Counted from the first letter of the stretch, positions 9,353 to 19,810 are shown. The stretch: DNA of 64,000 bases from Sphingomonas lacusdianchii (GCF_022664395.1 NZ_JAKRET010000002.1:124001-188000); one strand, 5' to 3'. The notes: generated from the letters alone by a model not told the origin. Numbers and translations: made by a program.

Positions 9353-10720
9353 ATGGCAGCCGCCTCAGACGGTCTTGCGACCAATCTCAATCTGTCGAAA
9401 TTCGGCCAGGCGACCGAACTCAAGAAGCGCCTGTGGTTTACGCTCGGCGCGCTGATCGTGTTCCGCATGCTGAGCTATGTGCCGCTGCCGGGGATCGACC
9501 CGACGCAGCTGGGCCTGCTCGCCAATCAGACGCAGGGCGGCGTTCTCGACTTCTTCAACACCTTTTCGGGCGGTGCGCTGACGCGCATGTCGGTTGTCGC
9601 GCTGGGCGTCATGCCCTATATCACCGCGTCGATCGTCGTGCAGCTCGCCACCTCGCTCAGCCCGCAGCTCGCCGCCATCAAGAAGGAAGGCGAGTCGGGC
9701 CGCAAGAAGCTCAACCAATATACCCGCTACGGCACGGTCGCGCTGACCGCGATCCAGGGCTATACCATTGCTGTCGGGCTGGAGGCGTTCGGCGCCTCGG
9801 CCGGCGCGCAGGCGGTGATCGAGCCTGGCATGACCTTCCGCATCGCGGCGGTCATCTCGCTGATCGGCGGCACCATGTTCCTGATGTGGCTGGGCGAACA
9901 GATCACCAGCCGCGGCATCGGCAACGGCATCTCGCTCATCATCATGGCCGGCATCGTCGCGCATCTGCCGACGACGCTGTTGCAGCTGTTCGAAGGCAGC
10001 CGCTCGGGCACGATGAACCCGCTGACGCTGATCGGCATCATCGCCGCCGTCGCCGGCCTCGTCCTGTTCATCTGCTTCATGGAGCGTGCGCAGCGCCGCA
10101 TCCTGATCCAGTATCCCAAGCGCCAGACCGCGCGCGGCGTACAGGCCGATCGCAGCCATCTGCCGCTCAAGATCAACACTGCGGGTGTCATTCCGCCGAT
10201 CTTCGCCTCCTCGCTGCTGCTGATGCCGGTGACGATCACCCAGTTCGCCGGGCAGGCGACGGCGGGCGAGAGCCGCTGGGGCGATTTCATCATCACGCTG
10301 AACCAGTATCTGGCGCATGGCCAGCCGCTCTACATGCTGCTGTACGGCGCGGGCATCGTGTTCTTCTCGTTCTTCTACACCGCCATCGTCTTCAATCCCG
10401 AAGAGACCGCGGACAATCTGAAGCGCTATGGCGGGTTCATTCCCGGCATCCGCCCGGGCAAGAATACCGAGAATTATTTCGACTATGTTCTGACCCGGAT
10501 CACGGTGATCGGCGCGGCCTATCTGGTCATCATCTGCCTGTTGCCCGAATATCTGGTATCGGCGCTGTCGATTCCCTTCTATCTCGGCGGGACCAGCCTG
10601 CTCATCGTGGTCAACGTCACGATGGACACGGTAACGCAGATCCAGTCGCACTTGCTGGCCCACCAGTATGGCGATCTCATCAAGAAGGCGAAGCTCAAGG
10701 GCGGTCGCCTGCGCGGCTGA
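9353..10720 (+). CDS. secY: Protein translocase subunit SecY
   Basis: SecY of 455 residues, the channel of the Sec translocon in the inner membrane, with about ten hydrophobic segments. Conserved features include the plug-region segment [17 protein letters not shown] (about residues 84-100), the loop [20 protein letters not shown] with basic residues that contact SecA/ribosome, and [18 protein letters not shown] [10 protein letters not shown]. Position between rplO and adk is the usual one. The ATG is placed after an upstream CGGGACATATCC region with only a weak ribosome-binding site. Confidence 0.98.
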   Translation: MAAASDGLATNLNLSKFGQATELKKRLWFTLGALIVFRMLSYVPLPGIDPTQLGLLANQTQGGVLDFFNTFSGGALTRMSVVALGVMPYITASIVVQLATSLSPQLAAIKKEGESGRKKLNQYTRYGTVALTAIQGYTIAVGLEAFGASAGAQAVIEPGMTFRIAAVISLIGGTMFLMWLGEQITSRGIGNGISLIIMAGIVAHLPTTLLQLFEGSRSGTMNPLTLIGIIAAVAGLVLFICFMERAQRRILIQYPKRQTARGVQADRSHLPLKINTAGVIPPIFASSLLLMPVTITQFAGQATAGESRWGDFIITLNQYLAHGQPLYMLLYGAGIVFFSFFYTAIVFNPEETADNLKRYGGFIPGIRPGKNTENYFDYVLTRITVIGAAYLVIICLLPEYLVSALSIPFYLGGTSLLIVVNVTMDTVTQIQSHLLAHQYGDLIKKAKLKGGRLRG

Positions 10721-10745
10721 GCGCAACAGGACTAAAGGGGCAGCA

Positions 10746-11390
10746 ATGGACATCATCCTTCTTGGACCGCCGGGGGCAGGCAAGGGCACGCAGGCTGCGA
10801 GGCTCGAATCGACCCGTGGCATGGTCCAGCTGTCGACCGGCGACATGCTGCGCGCGGCGGTAAAGGCCGGCAGCCCGGTCGGGCTGCAGGCGAAGGCGGT
10901 GATGGATGCCGGCGAACTGGTGTCCGACGCGATCGTATCGGCGCTGATCGGCGAACGGCTCGACCAGCTGGGCGATCAGGGTGCGATCTTCGACGGCTAT
11001 CCGCGCACTGCCGCCCAGGCCGACGCGCTCGACCTGCTGCTCGAACATCGCGGTCGTCAGTTGACCCATGTGATCGAACTGGTCGTCGACGAGGACGCGC
11101 TGGTCGAACGCATCGTTGGCCGTTTCACCTGCGCCAATTGCGGTGCGGGCTATCACGACCGTTTCAAGCAGCCGGTCGTGGCCGGGGTCTGCGACGCCTG
11201 CGGCTCGACCGAGTTCAAGCGCCGCCCGGACGACAACGAAGCGACGGTGCGGACCCGCATGGTCGAATATCGTGCCAAGACCGCGCCGATCCTGCCGCTC
11301 TACGAATCGCGCGGGATCGTCCACCGCGTCGACGGCATGGCGGACATGGACGACGTGACTGCGCAGATCGGTTCGATCCTAGGCGCATAA
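10746..11390 (+). CDS. adk: Adenylate kinase with zinc-binding LID
   Basis: Adenylate kinase (ATP + AMP = 2 ADP) of 214 residues. The P-loop is GPPGAGKGT at residues 7-15. The LID domain contains a four-cysteine zinc site: C129, C132, C149 and C152 (CANC...CDAC). The start [14 protein letters not shown] is preferred over an in-frame extension back into secY. It follows secY by 25 bases with an AAAGGGGCAGCA ribosome-binding site. Confidence 0.98.
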   Translation: MDIILLGPPGAGKGTQAARLESTRGMVQLSTGDMLRAAVKAGSPVGLQAKAVMDAGELVSDAIVSALIGERLDQLGDQGAIFDGYPRTAAQADALDLLLEHRGRQLTHVIELVVDEDALVERIVGRFTCANCGAGYHDRFKQPVVAGVCDACGSTEFKRRPDDNEATVRTRMVEYRAKTAPILPLYESRGIVHRVDGMADMDDVTAQIGSILGA

Positions 11391-11425
11391 GGGCAGGGAA
11401 GCTTCGCGCTTCCCCGTCACATAAA

Positions 11426-11509
11426 CGTCACCCCAGCGCAGGCTGGGGTCTCCCGGTTCGGGGGCGCAAGGCCTGCCCCATGGAGACCCCAGCCTGCGCT
11501 GGGGTGACG
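11426..11509. repeat. Perfect 28-bp inverted repeat between adk and rpsM
   Basis: Arms at 11426-11453 and 11482-11509 are exact reverse complements beginning CGTCACCCCAGCGCAGGCTG. They can form a long cruciform or RNA hairpin without a T-tract. The element belongs to the same family as those at 4376 and 18748. The remaining 347-base gap 11391-11737 contains no convincing gene; the rpsM promoter or leader is probably in its second half. Confidence 0.85.
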
Positions 11510-11737
11510 TATGTCGGAGCAGGTTCCAGGCGAGTATCGCTCACGCCCGACCCGGAATTTGGTTCCGCCCGCCGGTTGACACTGCTCGAATCGGTCCTTA
11601 TCAGCACAACACCCCGACATACCGGTTTACGGCGGCGCTTTCGCGCGTTCGCCGCGATCGTGCGTTATGGGGCGCAACGCTACGAGATGAGGGGCCGCTG
11701 CCATGCGGCGCCTCGTGGAGCTGGGAGAATTTAGTTC

Positions 11738-12106
11738 ATGGCACGTATCGCGGGTGTTAATATCCCGACCAACAAGCGCGTCGTCATCGCGCTGCAGTAT
11801 ATCCACGGCATCGGCCCGGCCAAGGCCAAGGAACTCACCGACCAGCTCGGCATCACCGCCGAACGTCGCGTGCAGGACCTGAGCGACCAGGAAGTTCTGC
11901 AGATCCGCGAAGCGATCGACGCGAACCACACCGTGGAAGGTGACTTGCGTCGCCAGACCGCGATGAACATCAAGCGTCTGATGGACCTCGCCTGCTATCG
12001 CGGCCTGCGTCACCGCAAGGGCCTGCCGGTCCGCGGCCAGCGCACGCACACCAACGCGCGCACCCGCAAGGGCAAGGCGAAGCCGATCGCGGGTAAGAAG
12101 AAGTAA
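11738..12106 (+). CDS. rpsM: 30S ribosomal protein S13
   Basis: S13 of 122 residues, which contacts the 50S through bridge B1. [20 protein letters not shown] and the C-terminal [20 protein letters not shown] are signatures. GGAGCTGGGAGAATTTAGTTC upstream supplies a ribosome-binding site. It begins the alpha-operon section; rpmJ, often found here in Gram-positives and E. coli, is absent. Confidence 0.98.
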   Translation: MARIAGVNIPTNKRVVIALQYIHGIGPAKAKELTDQLGITAERRVQDLSDQEVLQIREAIDANHTVEGDLRRQTAMNIKRLMDLACYRGLRHRKGLPVRGQRTHTNARTRKGKAKPIAGKKK

Positions 12107-12130
12107 AAATCGGTCCGGGGGACCGATTTT
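12106..12130 (+). terminator. Hairpin with A/T flanks overlapping the rpsM stop
   Basis: The stem AAAATCGGTC/GACCGATTTT (10 bp, loop CGGGG) starts on the last base of the rpsM stop codon. The A-run before and T-run after make it resemble a bidirectional intrinsic terminator. It sits between rpsM and rpsK, so it may be an attenuator. Its sequence resembles the compact palindromes at 18590-18677. Confidence 0.6.
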
Positions 12131-12217
12131 AACTTCTTCTCCGTCGGAGACAGGTTCGAGGCTGACCGCCTCCCGATCTCCGTACCACGCACGATACTCA
12201 GGTCAGGATTACCAACA

Positions 12218-12607
12218 ATGGCACGTGAACCGCAGCGCCTTCGCCGTCGCGAGCGCAAGAACATCACCGCCGGCGTCGCGCATGTGAACGCCAGCTTCAA
12301 CAACACCATGATCACCATCACCGACGCGCAGGGCAACGCGATCTCGTGGTCGTCGGCCGGCATGATGGGCTTCAAGGGCTCGCGCAAGTCGACGCCCTAT
12401 GCCGCGCAGGTCGCTGCCGAGGACGCCGGCCGCAAGGCTGCCGATCACGGCGTGCGTACGCTCGAAGTCGAAGTGAAGGGCCCGGGTTCGGGTCGTGAAT
12501 CGGCGCTCCGTGCGCTCCAGGCCGTCGGTTTCCAGATCACGTCGATCCGCGACGTGACCTCGATCCCGCACAACGGCGTGCGTCCGTCGAAGCGTCGTCG
12601 CGTCTGA
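12218..12607 (+). CDS. rpsK: 30S ribosomal protein S11
   Basis: S11 of 129 residues, in the platform of the 30S next to the E site. [20 protein letters not shown] (about residues 15-34) and the C-terminal [18 protein letters not shown] are diagnostic. It is separated from rpsM by 111 bases carrying the hairpin at 12106. Confidence 0.98.
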   Translation: MAREPQRLRRRERKNITAGVAHVNASFNNTMITITDAQGNAISWSSAGMMGFKGSRKSTPYAAQVAAEDAGRKAADHGVRTLEVEVKGPGSGRESALRALQAVGFQITSIRDVTSIPHNGVRPSKRRRV

Positions 12608-12700
12608 TCCGTGCCTGCCGCCTCGCCGGGTTCGTCCGGCGGGGCCGTTCTTTCATGGCGCGGACCCGTCCTTTCCGCGCCGCCAAGCTAGGGGAAGCCC

Positions 12701-13765
12701 GTGTCCGTCAACGCTAAGAACTGGCAGGAACTCAAGAAGCCGAGCGGCCTCGAGAAGAAGCCGGGCGGCGATCCCAAGCGCCGTTCGACCTTCGTCGCGG
12801 AGCCGCTGGAGCGTGGGTTCGGCCTGACGCTCGGCAACGCGCTGCGTCGCGTGCTGCTGTCGTCGCTGCAGGGCGCCGCCGTTACCTCGATCAAGATCGA
12901 GAATGTCCTTCACGAATTCTCCAGCCTTGCCGGCGTCCGCGAGGACGTGACCGACATGGTGCTGAACGTGAAGCAGATCGCGCTGAAGATGCAGGGCGAA
13001 GGCCCGAAGCGTCTCCAGCTGTCCGTCACCGGCCCGGCCGAAGTGAAGGCCGGCGACATCGCCGTCACCGGCGATATCGAGGTGATGAACCCCGATCTGG
13101 TCCTGTGCCACCTCGACGATGGCGCGACGCTCAACATGGAACTGACCGCGGATGTCGGTAAGGGCTATGTGCCCGCCGCCGGCAACCGTCCGGCCGATGC
13201 GCCGATCGGTCTGATCCCGGTCGACGCGCTGTATTCGCCGGTCCGTCAGGTCAGCTACAAGGTCGAGAACACCCGCGTCGGGCAGGAACTCGATTACGAC
13301 AAGCTGACGCTGACCGTCGAAACCGATGGCACCGTGACCCCGGAAGACGCGCTGGCCTATGCCGGTCGCATCCTTCAGGATCAGCTCGCGCTGTTTGTCC
13401 ACTTCGACGATTCGGCCCTGCCGCGCGCGGCCGTCGTCGGCACGCAGGTGGCAGCGCCGCAGAGCGAAGGTCAGGGCGATACCGCGCAGATCAACCGCTA
13501 CCTGCTCAAGAAGGTCGACGAGCTCGAACTGTCGGTCCGCTCGGCCAACTGCCTGAAGAACGACAACATCATCTATATCGGCGATCTGGTCCAGAAGACC
13601 GAAGCCGAGATGCTGCGCACCCCCAATTTCGGCCGCAAGTCGCTGAACGAAATCAAGGAAGTGCTGTCGTCGATGGGCCTTCGTCTCGGCATGGACATCC
13701 CCGGATGGCCGCCCGAGAACATCGAAGAGATGGCGAAGAAGCTCGAACAGGAGATTATGGGCTGA
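12701..13765 (+). CDS. rpoA: DNA-directed RNA polymerase subunit alpha
   Basis: RNA polymerase alpha of 354 residues, here using a GTG start preceded by AGGGGAAGCCC. The N-terminal assembly domain includes the conserved [20 protein letters not shown] (about residues 29-48), and the C-terminal DNA/UP-element-binding domain includes [20 protein letters not shown] and [14 protein letters not shown]. The 93-base gap from rpsK has only a short hairpin (12624-12641). Confidence 0.98.
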   Translation: MSVNAKNWQELKKPSGLEKKPGGDPKRRSTFVAEPLERGFGLTLGNALRRVLLSSLQGAAVTSIKIENVLHEFSSLAGVREDVTDMVLNVKQIALKMQGEGPKRLQLSVTGPAEVKAGDIAVTGDIEVMNPDLVLCHLDDGATLNMELTADVGKGYVPAAGNRPADAPIGLIPVDALYSPVRQVSYKVENTRVGQELDYDKLTLTVETDGTVTPEDALAYAGRILQDQLALFVHFDDSALPRAAVVGTQVAAPQSEGQGDTAQINRYLLKKVDELELSVRSANCLKNDNIIYIGDLVQKTEAEMLRTPNFGRKSLNEIKEVLSSMGLRLGMDIPGWPPENIEEMAKKLEQEIMG

Positions 13766-13870
13766 TTTCGGACCGGGGCAGGCGAGCCTGCCCCGGAGAC
13801 CAAGCAGCCCGGACGGCGGGCCGGCTTTCAGCCGACCCGACCGACGACACGGCAAACGAATACGTGGCAA

Positions 13871-13890
13871 GTGTGAACTTCGTGAACTTT
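13871..13890. repeat. Tandem 9-mer GTGAACTTC-GTGAACTTT between rpoA and rplQ
   Basis: A direct tandem repeat of GTGAACTT(C/T) lies in the 216-base rpoA-rplQ gap. The same 19 bases, TGTGAACTTCGTGAACTTT, occur at 56051-56069 in the gap next to the phosphatase gene. No other structure or ORF is evident in the gap. Confidence 0.75.
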
Positions 13891-13981
13891 GCCGCGAGCA
13901 GGCCACCCGGTGGCAGCCTCTAAACCGCCACCAGCTCTGGGGATTCCGTGACACGGCCCCTTAACGAACGAAGGAACTACC

Positions 13982-14404
13982 ATGCGTCATCGCGTCGGCG
14001 GCCGTAAGCTGCAGCGTACCTCGGCCCATCGTGCGGCCCTGTTCCGCAACATGTCGGCCGCGCTCATCAAGCATGAGCAGATCACCACCACCGTCGCCAA
14101 GGCGAAGGAACTGCGTCCCTACGTCGAAAAGCTGATCACGCTGGCGAAGAAGGGCGGTCTCTCGAACCGTCGTCTGGCCCATGCCCGTCTGCTCGACGAT
14201 GCGCAGTTGACCAAGCTGTTCGACGTGCTGGCCACCCGCTATGCCGATCGGAACGGCGGCTATACCCGCATCATCAAGGCCGGCATCCGCGCGTCGGACG
14301 CCTCGCCGATGGCGATCATCGAATTCGTCGACCGCGACGTGTCGGCGAAGGGCCAGGATTCGGGTCCGGTGCTGAGCGAAGAGGATTTCGACGAAGCCGC
14401 CTGA
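13982..14404 (+). CDS. rplQ: 50S ribosomal protein L17
   Basis: L17 of 140 residues, near the tunnel exit. [20 protein letters not shown] and [20 protein letters not shown] are typical. It is the last ribosomal gene of the cluster and is followed by a strong terminator. Confidence 0.98.
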   Translation: MRHRVGGRKLQRTSAHRAALFRNMSAALIKHEQITTTVAKAKELRPYVEKLITLAKKGGLSNRRLAHARLLDDAQLTKLFDVLATRYADRNGGYTRIIKAGIRASDASPMAIIEFVDRDVSAKGQDSGPVLSEEDFDEAA

Positions 14405-14431
14405 TCGGCGTTTCGGTCGAGTGACAGGGAG

Positions 14432-14464
14432 GGGCGGTCGTACTTCGGTACGGCCGCCCTTTTT
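14432..14464 (+). terminator. Intrinsic terminator ending the ribosomal cluster
   Basis: A 12-base GC-rich arm GGGCGGTCGTAC pairs almost perfectly with GTACGGCCGCCC across a TTCG tetraloop and is followed directly by TTTTT. This is a textbook rho-independent terminator 28 bases after rplQ. Confidence 0.9.
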
Positions 14465-14570
14465 CGTTTGCCTGGGTAACATTGTATCGCGGGGTTGCGC
14501 GGGACGAAGCAGGGCCTATCGTAGTCGGTAACACCGGATACCGGTCCGGCCGCCTGCCCATGGAGCAACG

Positions 14571-16694
14571 ATGTACCGCCATGCCCTTGTCGCGATTGCC
14601 TGCCTGATGACCAGCACGACCGCCCTTGCCCAAAGCATCGCCTATCCCCAGACCCGCACCGTCGATCAGGTCGACGAACAGTTCGGGGTGAAGGTCGCCG
14701 ACCCCTATCGCTGGCTCGAAAACGACGTCCGCAACGATCCCGAGGTCGCGGCATGGGTCGCGGCACAGAATAAGGTGACCGACGCCTATCTGGCGACGCT
14801 GCCCGGCCGCGACATCTTCAAGCAGCGCCTGACGAAGCTGTTCGACTATGAACGCTTCGGCGTGCCGGCGCGGGAGGGCGGCCGCTATTTCTACAGCCGC
14901 AACTCGGGACTCCAGAATCAGTCGGTGCTCTACGTTCGCGACAGCCTGAACGGGCAGGGGCGGGTGCTGATCGATCCCAATGGCTGGTCGAAGGACGGTG
15001 CGACCGCGCTTGCCGAATGGGCCCCGTCGAAGGACGGCAAGCGGCTGCTCTATTCGATCCAGGACGGCGGCAGCGACTGGCGCAAGCTGCGCGTGCTCGA
15101 CGTCGATACCGGAAAGACGCTCGACGACCAGATCGACTGGGTGAAGTACGGCCTGTCCGCGTCGTGGGTGAAGGACGGATCGGGCTTCTACTATGCCCGC
15201 TTCCCGACCCCGGAAAAGGGGCAGGAATTCCAGAGCCAGAACCTGAACGCGCAGGTCTATTTCCACAAGCTCGGCACGCCGCAAAGCGCCGATCGGCTGA
15301 TCTACGAACGGCCCGACCAGCCGCGCTACACCTTCTATCCCGGCATCACCGATGACGGCCGCTGGCTCGTCATCTCGACGAGCGGCCCCGGCGATCATAC
15401 CGAGATCGCGGTGCTCGACCTCACCAAGCCCAACGACAAGCCGCGGACGATCGTCAACACCGACAATGTCGACTGGTCGACGATCGGATCGAAGGACAGC
15501 ACGCTGTACCTGACGACCACGCAGGGCGCACCGCGGCTGCGCATCGTCACGCTCGACATGGCGGCTGCGAACCCGACGCCAAAGGAAGTGGTGGCCGAAG
15601 ACAAGGCGGTGCTGAACGGCGCGTCGCTGGTCGGCGGGCGGATCATGGCGGCCTATCTGGTCGACGCCAAGACCGAGGTGAAGCGCTTCACGCTAGACGG
15701 GAAGCCCGACGGCAGCATCCAACTGCCGGGCATCGGCACGGTCGGTGGCGTCGGCGGCGAACTCGACAACAACGAGGGCTTCTTCGCCTTTTCGAGCTTT
15801 GCCACACCGACCACCATCTACCGCTACGACGTCGCGACCCGCGCGGTGACGCCATGGGCTACTCCGAAGGTCGCCTTCGACCCGGCGCAATATGATGTCC
15901 GCCAGCGCTTCTATGCGTCGAAGGACGGGACGAAGGTCCCGATGTTCATCGTCAAGCGCAAGGATGTGAAGGGGCCGGCGCCGACGCTGCTCTACGCCTA
16001 TGGCGGGTTCAACGTGCCGATCCTGCCGGGGTTCTCCGCCGGGCGGATCGCGTGGCTCGAACAGGGCGGCGTGCTCGCCGTCGCCAATATTCGCGGCGGC
16101 AGCGAATATGGCAAGGAATGGCATGACGGCGGCAAGCTGCTGAACAAGCAGAATGTGTTCGACGACTTCATCGGTGCCGGCGAAGACCTGATTGCACAGG
16201 GCGTGACGTCCAAGGGACAGCTGGCGATTCAGGGCGGGTCGAATGGCGGTCTGCTGGTCGGTGCTGTCGTCAATCAACGTCCTGACCTGTTCGCCGCCGC
16301 CCTGCCGGCGGTGGGCGTCATGGACATGCTGCGCTTCGACCGCTTCACCGCCGGGCGCTACTGGGTCGATGATTATGGTGTGCCCGCCAAGGAAGCCGAT
16401 TTCCGCAACCTGCTCAGCTACTCGCCCTATCACAACGTCAAGGCGGGCGTGACCTATCCGGCGATCCTCGCGACCACCGCCGATACCGACGACCGCGTCG
16501 TGCCCGGCCACACCTTCAAATATACCGCGATGATCCAGTCGAAGGACCTGGGGCCGAAGCCGCATCTGGTCCGGATCGAAACCCGCGCCGGCCACGGATC
16601 GGGCAAGCCGACCGACAAGGTGATCGAGGAAACCGCCGATCTGTGGGCGTTCATCGCCAAATGGACCGGCATGCAGGTGAAGCCGATCGGGTAG
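14571..16694 (+). CDS. Prolyl oligopeptidase (S9A), exported
   Basis: A 707-residue serine peptidase that cleaves short peptides after proline. An N-terminal signal peptide (MYRHALVAIACLMTSTTALA, cleavage near residue 20) predicts a periplasmic location. A beta-propeller occupies roughly residues 80-430. The hydrolase domain carries the catalytic triad Ser557 (GGSNGG), Asp641 (TDDRV) and His675 (RAGHGSG). Length and triad spacing match the prolyl endopeptidase subfamily. It is probably a single-gene unit, since the ribosomal terminator precedes it. Confidence 0.95.
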   Translation: MYRHALVAIACLMTSTTALAQSIAYPQTRTVDQVDEQFGVKVADPYRWLENDVRNDPEVAAWVAAQNKVTDAYLATLPGRDIFKQRLTKLFDYERFGVPAREGGRYFYSRNSGLQNQSVLYVRDSLNGQGRVLIDPNGWSKDGATALAEWAPSKDGKRLLYSIQDGGSDWRKLRVLDVDTGKTLDDQIDWVKYGLSASWVKDGSGFYYARFPTPEKGQEFQSQNLNAQVYFHKLGTPQSADRLIYERPDQPRYTFYPGITDDGRWLVISTSGPGDHTEIAVLDLTKPNDKPRTIVNTDNVDWSTIGSKDSTLYLTTTQGAPRLRIVTLDMAAANPTPKEVVAEDKAVLNGASLVGGRIMAAYLVDAKTEVKRFTLDGKPDGSIQLPGIGTVGGVGGELDNNEGFFAFSSFATPTTIYRYDVATRAVTPWATPKVAFDPAQYDVRQRFYASKDGTKVPMFIVKRKDVKGPAPTLLYAYGGFNVPILPGFSAGRIAWLEQGGVLAVANIRGGSEYGKEWHDGGKLLNKQNVFDDFIGAGEDLIAQGVTSKGQLAIQGGSNGGLLVGAVVNQRPDLFAAALPAVGVMDMLRFDRFTAGRYWVDDYGVPAKEADFRNLLSYSPYHNVKAGVTYPAILATTADTDDRVVPGHTFKYTAMIQSKDLGPKPHLVRIETRAGHGSGKPTDKVIEETADLWAFIAKWTGMQVKPIG

Positions 16695-16708
16695 GGCGAA
16701 GGCTTGTT

Positions 16709-16949
16709 TTCACGCGAAGGCGCGAAGGCGCGGAGAGAAGAAATTTGGTTCGCGCAGAGGCGCAAAGGGCGCAGAGGGGTTGCGGTCGTGACAGCTCTGT
16801 GCCGCGACAGCGGCCTTCAACGCCGTGACAGCGCGAACCTGTTTCCTGATCTCGGGAGGATCGCTCGGAGCGTAACCCCTCTGCGCCCTTTGCGCCTCTG
16901 CGCGAAAACTACCTTCTTCTCCCTTCGCGTCTCCGCGCCTTCGCGTGAA
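16709..16949. repeat. Long inverted repeat with GCGCAGAGGCGCAAAGGGCG arms
   Basis: Left arm 16709-16781 and right arm 16874-16949 are near reverse complements over about 73 bases, separated by about 90 bases. The pattern of 'GCGAAGGCGCGGAGA' and 'GCGCAGAGGCGCAAAGGG' is seen in interspersed repeats of several proteobacteria. It fills most of the 329-base gap before guaA. Short ORFs across it on both strands are products of the repeat and not genes. Confidence 0.85.
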
Positions 16950-17023
16950 CCCACCCCCTTCTTCGCCGAAAGCACGAACCCCAAAGGGCTGGCACACCCC
17001 CCAAGCTCTGCTATCGGGTGCGG

Positions 17024-18580
17024 ATGAACGAGACCCCCGACTCCATCCTGATCGTCGATTTCGGCAGCCAGGTGACGCAGCTCATCGCGCGTCGCGTGCG
17101 CGAGGCCGGCGTCTATTCCGAAATCGCCCCGTTCCAGAAGGCCGAGGAAGCGTTCGCCCGGATGCAGCCCAAGGGCGTGATCCTGTCGGGCGGTCCCGCA
17201 TCGGTGTGCGACGAAGGCTCCCCCCGCGCGCCGAAGCCGATCTTCGATTCGGGCGTGCCGGTGTTCGGCATCTGCTACGGCCAGCAGGTCATGACCCAGC
17301 AACTGGGCGGCAATGTCGAGAAGGGGCATTCGGGCGAGTTCGGCGAAGCCTATATCGAAGTCGGCGACGACTGCGCGATGTTCGACGGGCTTTGGGCGAA
17401 GACCGACCGGCATCAGGTGTGGATGAGCCATGGCGACAAGGTCACCGCGCTCGCCCCCGGCTTCCGCACCGTCGCGACCAGTCCCGGCGCACCCTATGCG
17501 GTCGTCGCCGATGACGAACGGCGCTATTATGGCGTGCAATTCCATCCGGAAGTCGTCCACACCCCCGATGGCGGCAAGCTGATCGCCAATTTCGCTCGCC
17601 ACGTCTGCGGTCTGACCGGCGACTGGACGATGGCCGAATTCCGTCAGGCGAAGATCGCCGAAATCCGCGAGCAGGTCGGGGACGGCAAGGTCATCTGTGG
17701 CCTGTCCGGCGGGGTAGACTCCTCGGTCGCGGCGCTGCTGATCCATGAAGCGATCGGCGACCAGCTGACCTGCGTATTCGTCGACGGCGGCATCCTGCGC
17801 GCGGGCGAGGCCGAACAGGTCGTCAGCCTGTTCCGCGGCCACTACAATATCCCGCTGGTCCATGTGGATGCGCAGGACCTGTTCATGGACGGTCTGGCCG
17901 GCGTCACCGACCCGGAGGCCAAGCGCAAGTTCATCGGCAAGACCTTCATCGACGTGTTCGAGGCGGAGGCGAACAAGCTGGGCGGCGCGCAGTTCCTCGC
18001 GCAGGGCACGCTCTACCCCGATGTGATCGAAAGCGTCAGCTTCACCGGCGGTCCGTCGGTGACGATCAAGAGCCATCACAATGTCGGCGGCCTGCCCGAG
18101 CGGATGAACATGGCGCTGGTCGAACCCTTGCGCGAACTGTTCAAGGACGAGGTCCGCGCGCTGGGTCGCGAACTGGGCCTGCCCGATGTGTTCGTCGGCC
18201 GCCACCCGTTCCCGGGACCGGGCCTCGCCATCCGTATCCCGGGCGAAGTGACCCGCGAACGCTGCGATATCCTGCGCAAGGCGGATGCGATCTACCTTGA
18301 GGAAATCCGTAACGCGGGGTTGTACGATACGATCTGGCAGGCGTTTGCGGTGCTGCTGCCGGTACGCAGCGTCGGGGTGATGGGCGACGGCCGCACCTAT
18401 GACAATGTGCTGGCGTTGCGGGCGGTCACCTCGACCGACGGCATGACCGCGCAGGCGTTCCAGTTCCCCGGCGACTTCCTGCCGCGCGTGGCGACCCGGA
18501 TCATCAACGAGGTGAAGGGCATCAACCGCGTCACCTACGACTATACGAGCAAGCCGCCCGGCACGATCGAATGGGAATGA
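17024..18580 (+). CDS. guaA: GMP synthase (glutamine-hydrolysing)
   Basis: GMP synthase of 518 residues converts XMP to GMP with glutamine and ATP. The class I glutamine amidotransferase domain (about 1-200) shows the nucleophile in GICYGQQ and the His/Glu pair in QFHPEVVHT. The ATP pyrophosphatase domain follows with the PP-loop [10 protein letters not shown], and the GMPS C-terminal dimerisation domain ends in [12 protein letters not shown] 17024 is chosen over GTG two codons upstream; neither has a strong Shine-Dalgarno. Confidence 0.97.
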   Translation: MNETPDSILIVDFGSQVTQLIARRVREAGVYSEIAPFQKAEEAFARMQPKGVILSGGPASVCDEGSPRAPKPIFDSGVPVFGICYGQQVMTQQLGGNVEKGHSGEFGEAYIEVGDDCAMFDGLWAKTDRHQVWMSHGDKVTALAPGFRTVATSPGAPYAVVADDERRYYGVQFHPEVVHTPDGGKLIANFARHVCGLTGDWTMAEFRQAKIAEIREQVGDGKVICGLSGGVDSSVAALLIHEAIGDQLTCVFVDGGILRAGEAEQVVSLFRGHYNIPLVHVDAQDLFMDGLAGVTDPEAKRKFIGKTFIDVFEAEANKLGGAQFLAQGTLYPDVIESVSFTGGPSVTIKSHHNVGGLPERMNMALVEPLRELFKDEVRALGRELGLPDVFVGRHPFPGPGLAIRIPGEVTRERCDILRKADAIYLEEIRNAGLYDTIWQAFAVLLPVRSVGVMGDGRTYDNVLALRAVTSTDGMTAQAFQFPGDFLPRVATRIINEVKGINRVTYDYTSKPPGTIEWE

Positions 18581-18589
18581 CGCGGACTC

Positions 18590-18677
18590 AAATCGTCCGG
18601 TGGACGATTTGTGCCGTGTCATTCGGCCGGCGATAGCCGGTCGCTGCACAGAAAGACGATCGTCCGGGGGACGATCG
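18590..18677. repeat. Two compact 9-bp palindromes after guaA
   Basis: AAATCGTCC-GGT-GGACGATTT (18590-18610) and CGATCGTCC-GGG-GGACGATCG (18657-18677) are perfect hairpins sharing the ATCGTCC/GGACGAT core. The first lies 9 bases after the guaA stop and may act as its terminator, although no strong T-run follows. Confidence 0.7.
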
Positions 18678-18747
18678 GCCCCGGATCATTCGCCCCGCGC
18701 AAGCGGGGTGCTGACGTTAGAGACTGATCCATCTAAATCGAACCAGA

Positions 18748-18830
18748 CGTCATCCCAGCGCAGGCTGGAATCTCCCGGTGATGGCGCGGGACAAGAGCCG
18801 CACAATGTGCCGGCCTCCGCTGGGGCGACG
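18748..18830. repeat. Palindromic repeat, GCGCAGGCTGG family
   Basis: Left arm CGTCATCCCAGCGCAGGCTG and a degenerate right arm ending CTCCGCTGGGGCGACG mark a third copy of the repeat seen at 4376 and 11426. It lies between the convergent guaA and serine acetyltransferase genes; the gap 18581-18875 has no gene. Confidence 0.75.
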
Positions 18831-18875
18831 TTTCCGGTCAGCTCGATCAGGCGCGTGGCGATCGACGCCCGGACC

Positions 18876-19793
18876 CTATCCGACCGCCACCGCCTCCGGC
18901 TGCATGAGGATGGTGTTCGCTGCCACGTCCTGCAACAGCCAGACATTGCCGCCGATCACCGCGCGGTCGCCGATCGTCACCCGGCCGAGGATCGTCGCCC
19001 CGGCATAGATGACGACATCGTCGCCGACGATCGGATGCCGCGCGATCCGCTCGGCGAACGGGCCGCTCTGGGTGCGGGGTTGCGAGCGATGGGGGGTGCG
19101 GGCGCCGAGCGTGACATGCTGGTACAGCCGCACCCGCGCGCCGATGACCGCGGTCTCGCCGATTACCACGCCGGTGCCGTGATCGATGAAGAAGCCCGGA
19201 CCGATCGTGGCGCCCGGATGGATGTCGATCCCGGTGCGTTCATTCGCGATCTCCGACAGGATCCGCGCGACGATCGGCACGCCGAACGCATCGAGTTCAT
19301 GTGCCAGCCGGTGGTGCAGGATCGCGATCGCGCCGGGATAGCAGATCAGGATTTCGTCGACGCTGCGCGCCGCCGGATCGCCGCGAAAGATCGCCGCGAC
19401 ATCGGTATCGATCAACGCCCGCACCCGCGACAGCGTACCCGCGAACAGGCGCAAGATCTCCGCCGGACGGTCGGGCGCGAAATCGATCGCCGACACGTCC
19501 TGCCAATAGGCGAATTCCGCGCGGATCGCTTCGTCCAACAGGGCGAATGCTTTATCCAGTCGGCCGGCGACGAACCCGTCCTCCGCTGCCGCCCCGCCGG
19601 CAAACCCGCCAATCCGTCCCGGGAAAAGGGCATGCGACAATAGCTCGACCGCCTGCTGCAGCGTCGCCCGCGAGGGAAAGATCGCCGGCTGCTGTCGGCT
19701 GGGCTGCGCCTGTCGCCAAGCCATGCGCGCGCTCGACAGGGCGCGGGTCGCGTGATCGATGATGCGGCGGCGGTCGTCGTCTGCTTGGGCCAT
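18876..19793 (-). CDS. Serine O-acetyltransferase (EpsC/CysE type)
   Basis: The product (305 residues from the chosen start) catalyses acetyl-CoA plus L-serine to O-acetylserine, the first step of cysteine synthesis. The C-terminal half is a left-handed beta-helix with hexapeptide repeats and the conserved HPGATIGPGFFIDHGTGVVI; the N-terminal half is the helical SATase domain. I place the start at MAQADDDRRR. A longer frame begins at 19829, but that ATG lies inside the loop of a terminator hairpin belonging to the upstream gene. It lacks the short CysE C-terminal regulatory tail, so feedback sensitivity is uncertain. Confidence 0.9.
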   Translation of the reverse strand: MAQADDDRRRIIDHATRALSSARMAWRQAQPSRQQPAIFPSRATLQQAVELLSHALFPGRIGGFAGGAAAEDGFVAGRLDKAFALLDEAIRAEFAYWQDVSAIDFAPDRPAEILRLFAGTLSRVRALIDTDVAAIFRGDPAARSVDEILICYPGAIAILHHRLAHELDAFGVPIVARILSEIANERTGIDIHPGATIGPGFFIDHGTGVVIGETAVIGARVRLYQHVTLGARTPHRSQPRTQSGPFAERIARHPIVGDDVVIYAGATILGRVTIGDRAVIGGNVWLLQDVAANTILMQPEAVAVG

Positions 19794-19810
19794 GCGGATC
19801 GCTTCGAAAC

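Noticed and set aside
9433..10863. 476-aa + strand ORF in another frame of secY
   Set aside because: Overlaps secY completely; the secY frame has all family motifs.
16710..17027. Short ORFs in the inverted repeat before guaA
   Set aside because: Both strands encode similar Arg/Glu peptides because of the repeat arms; no start signal or homology by eye.
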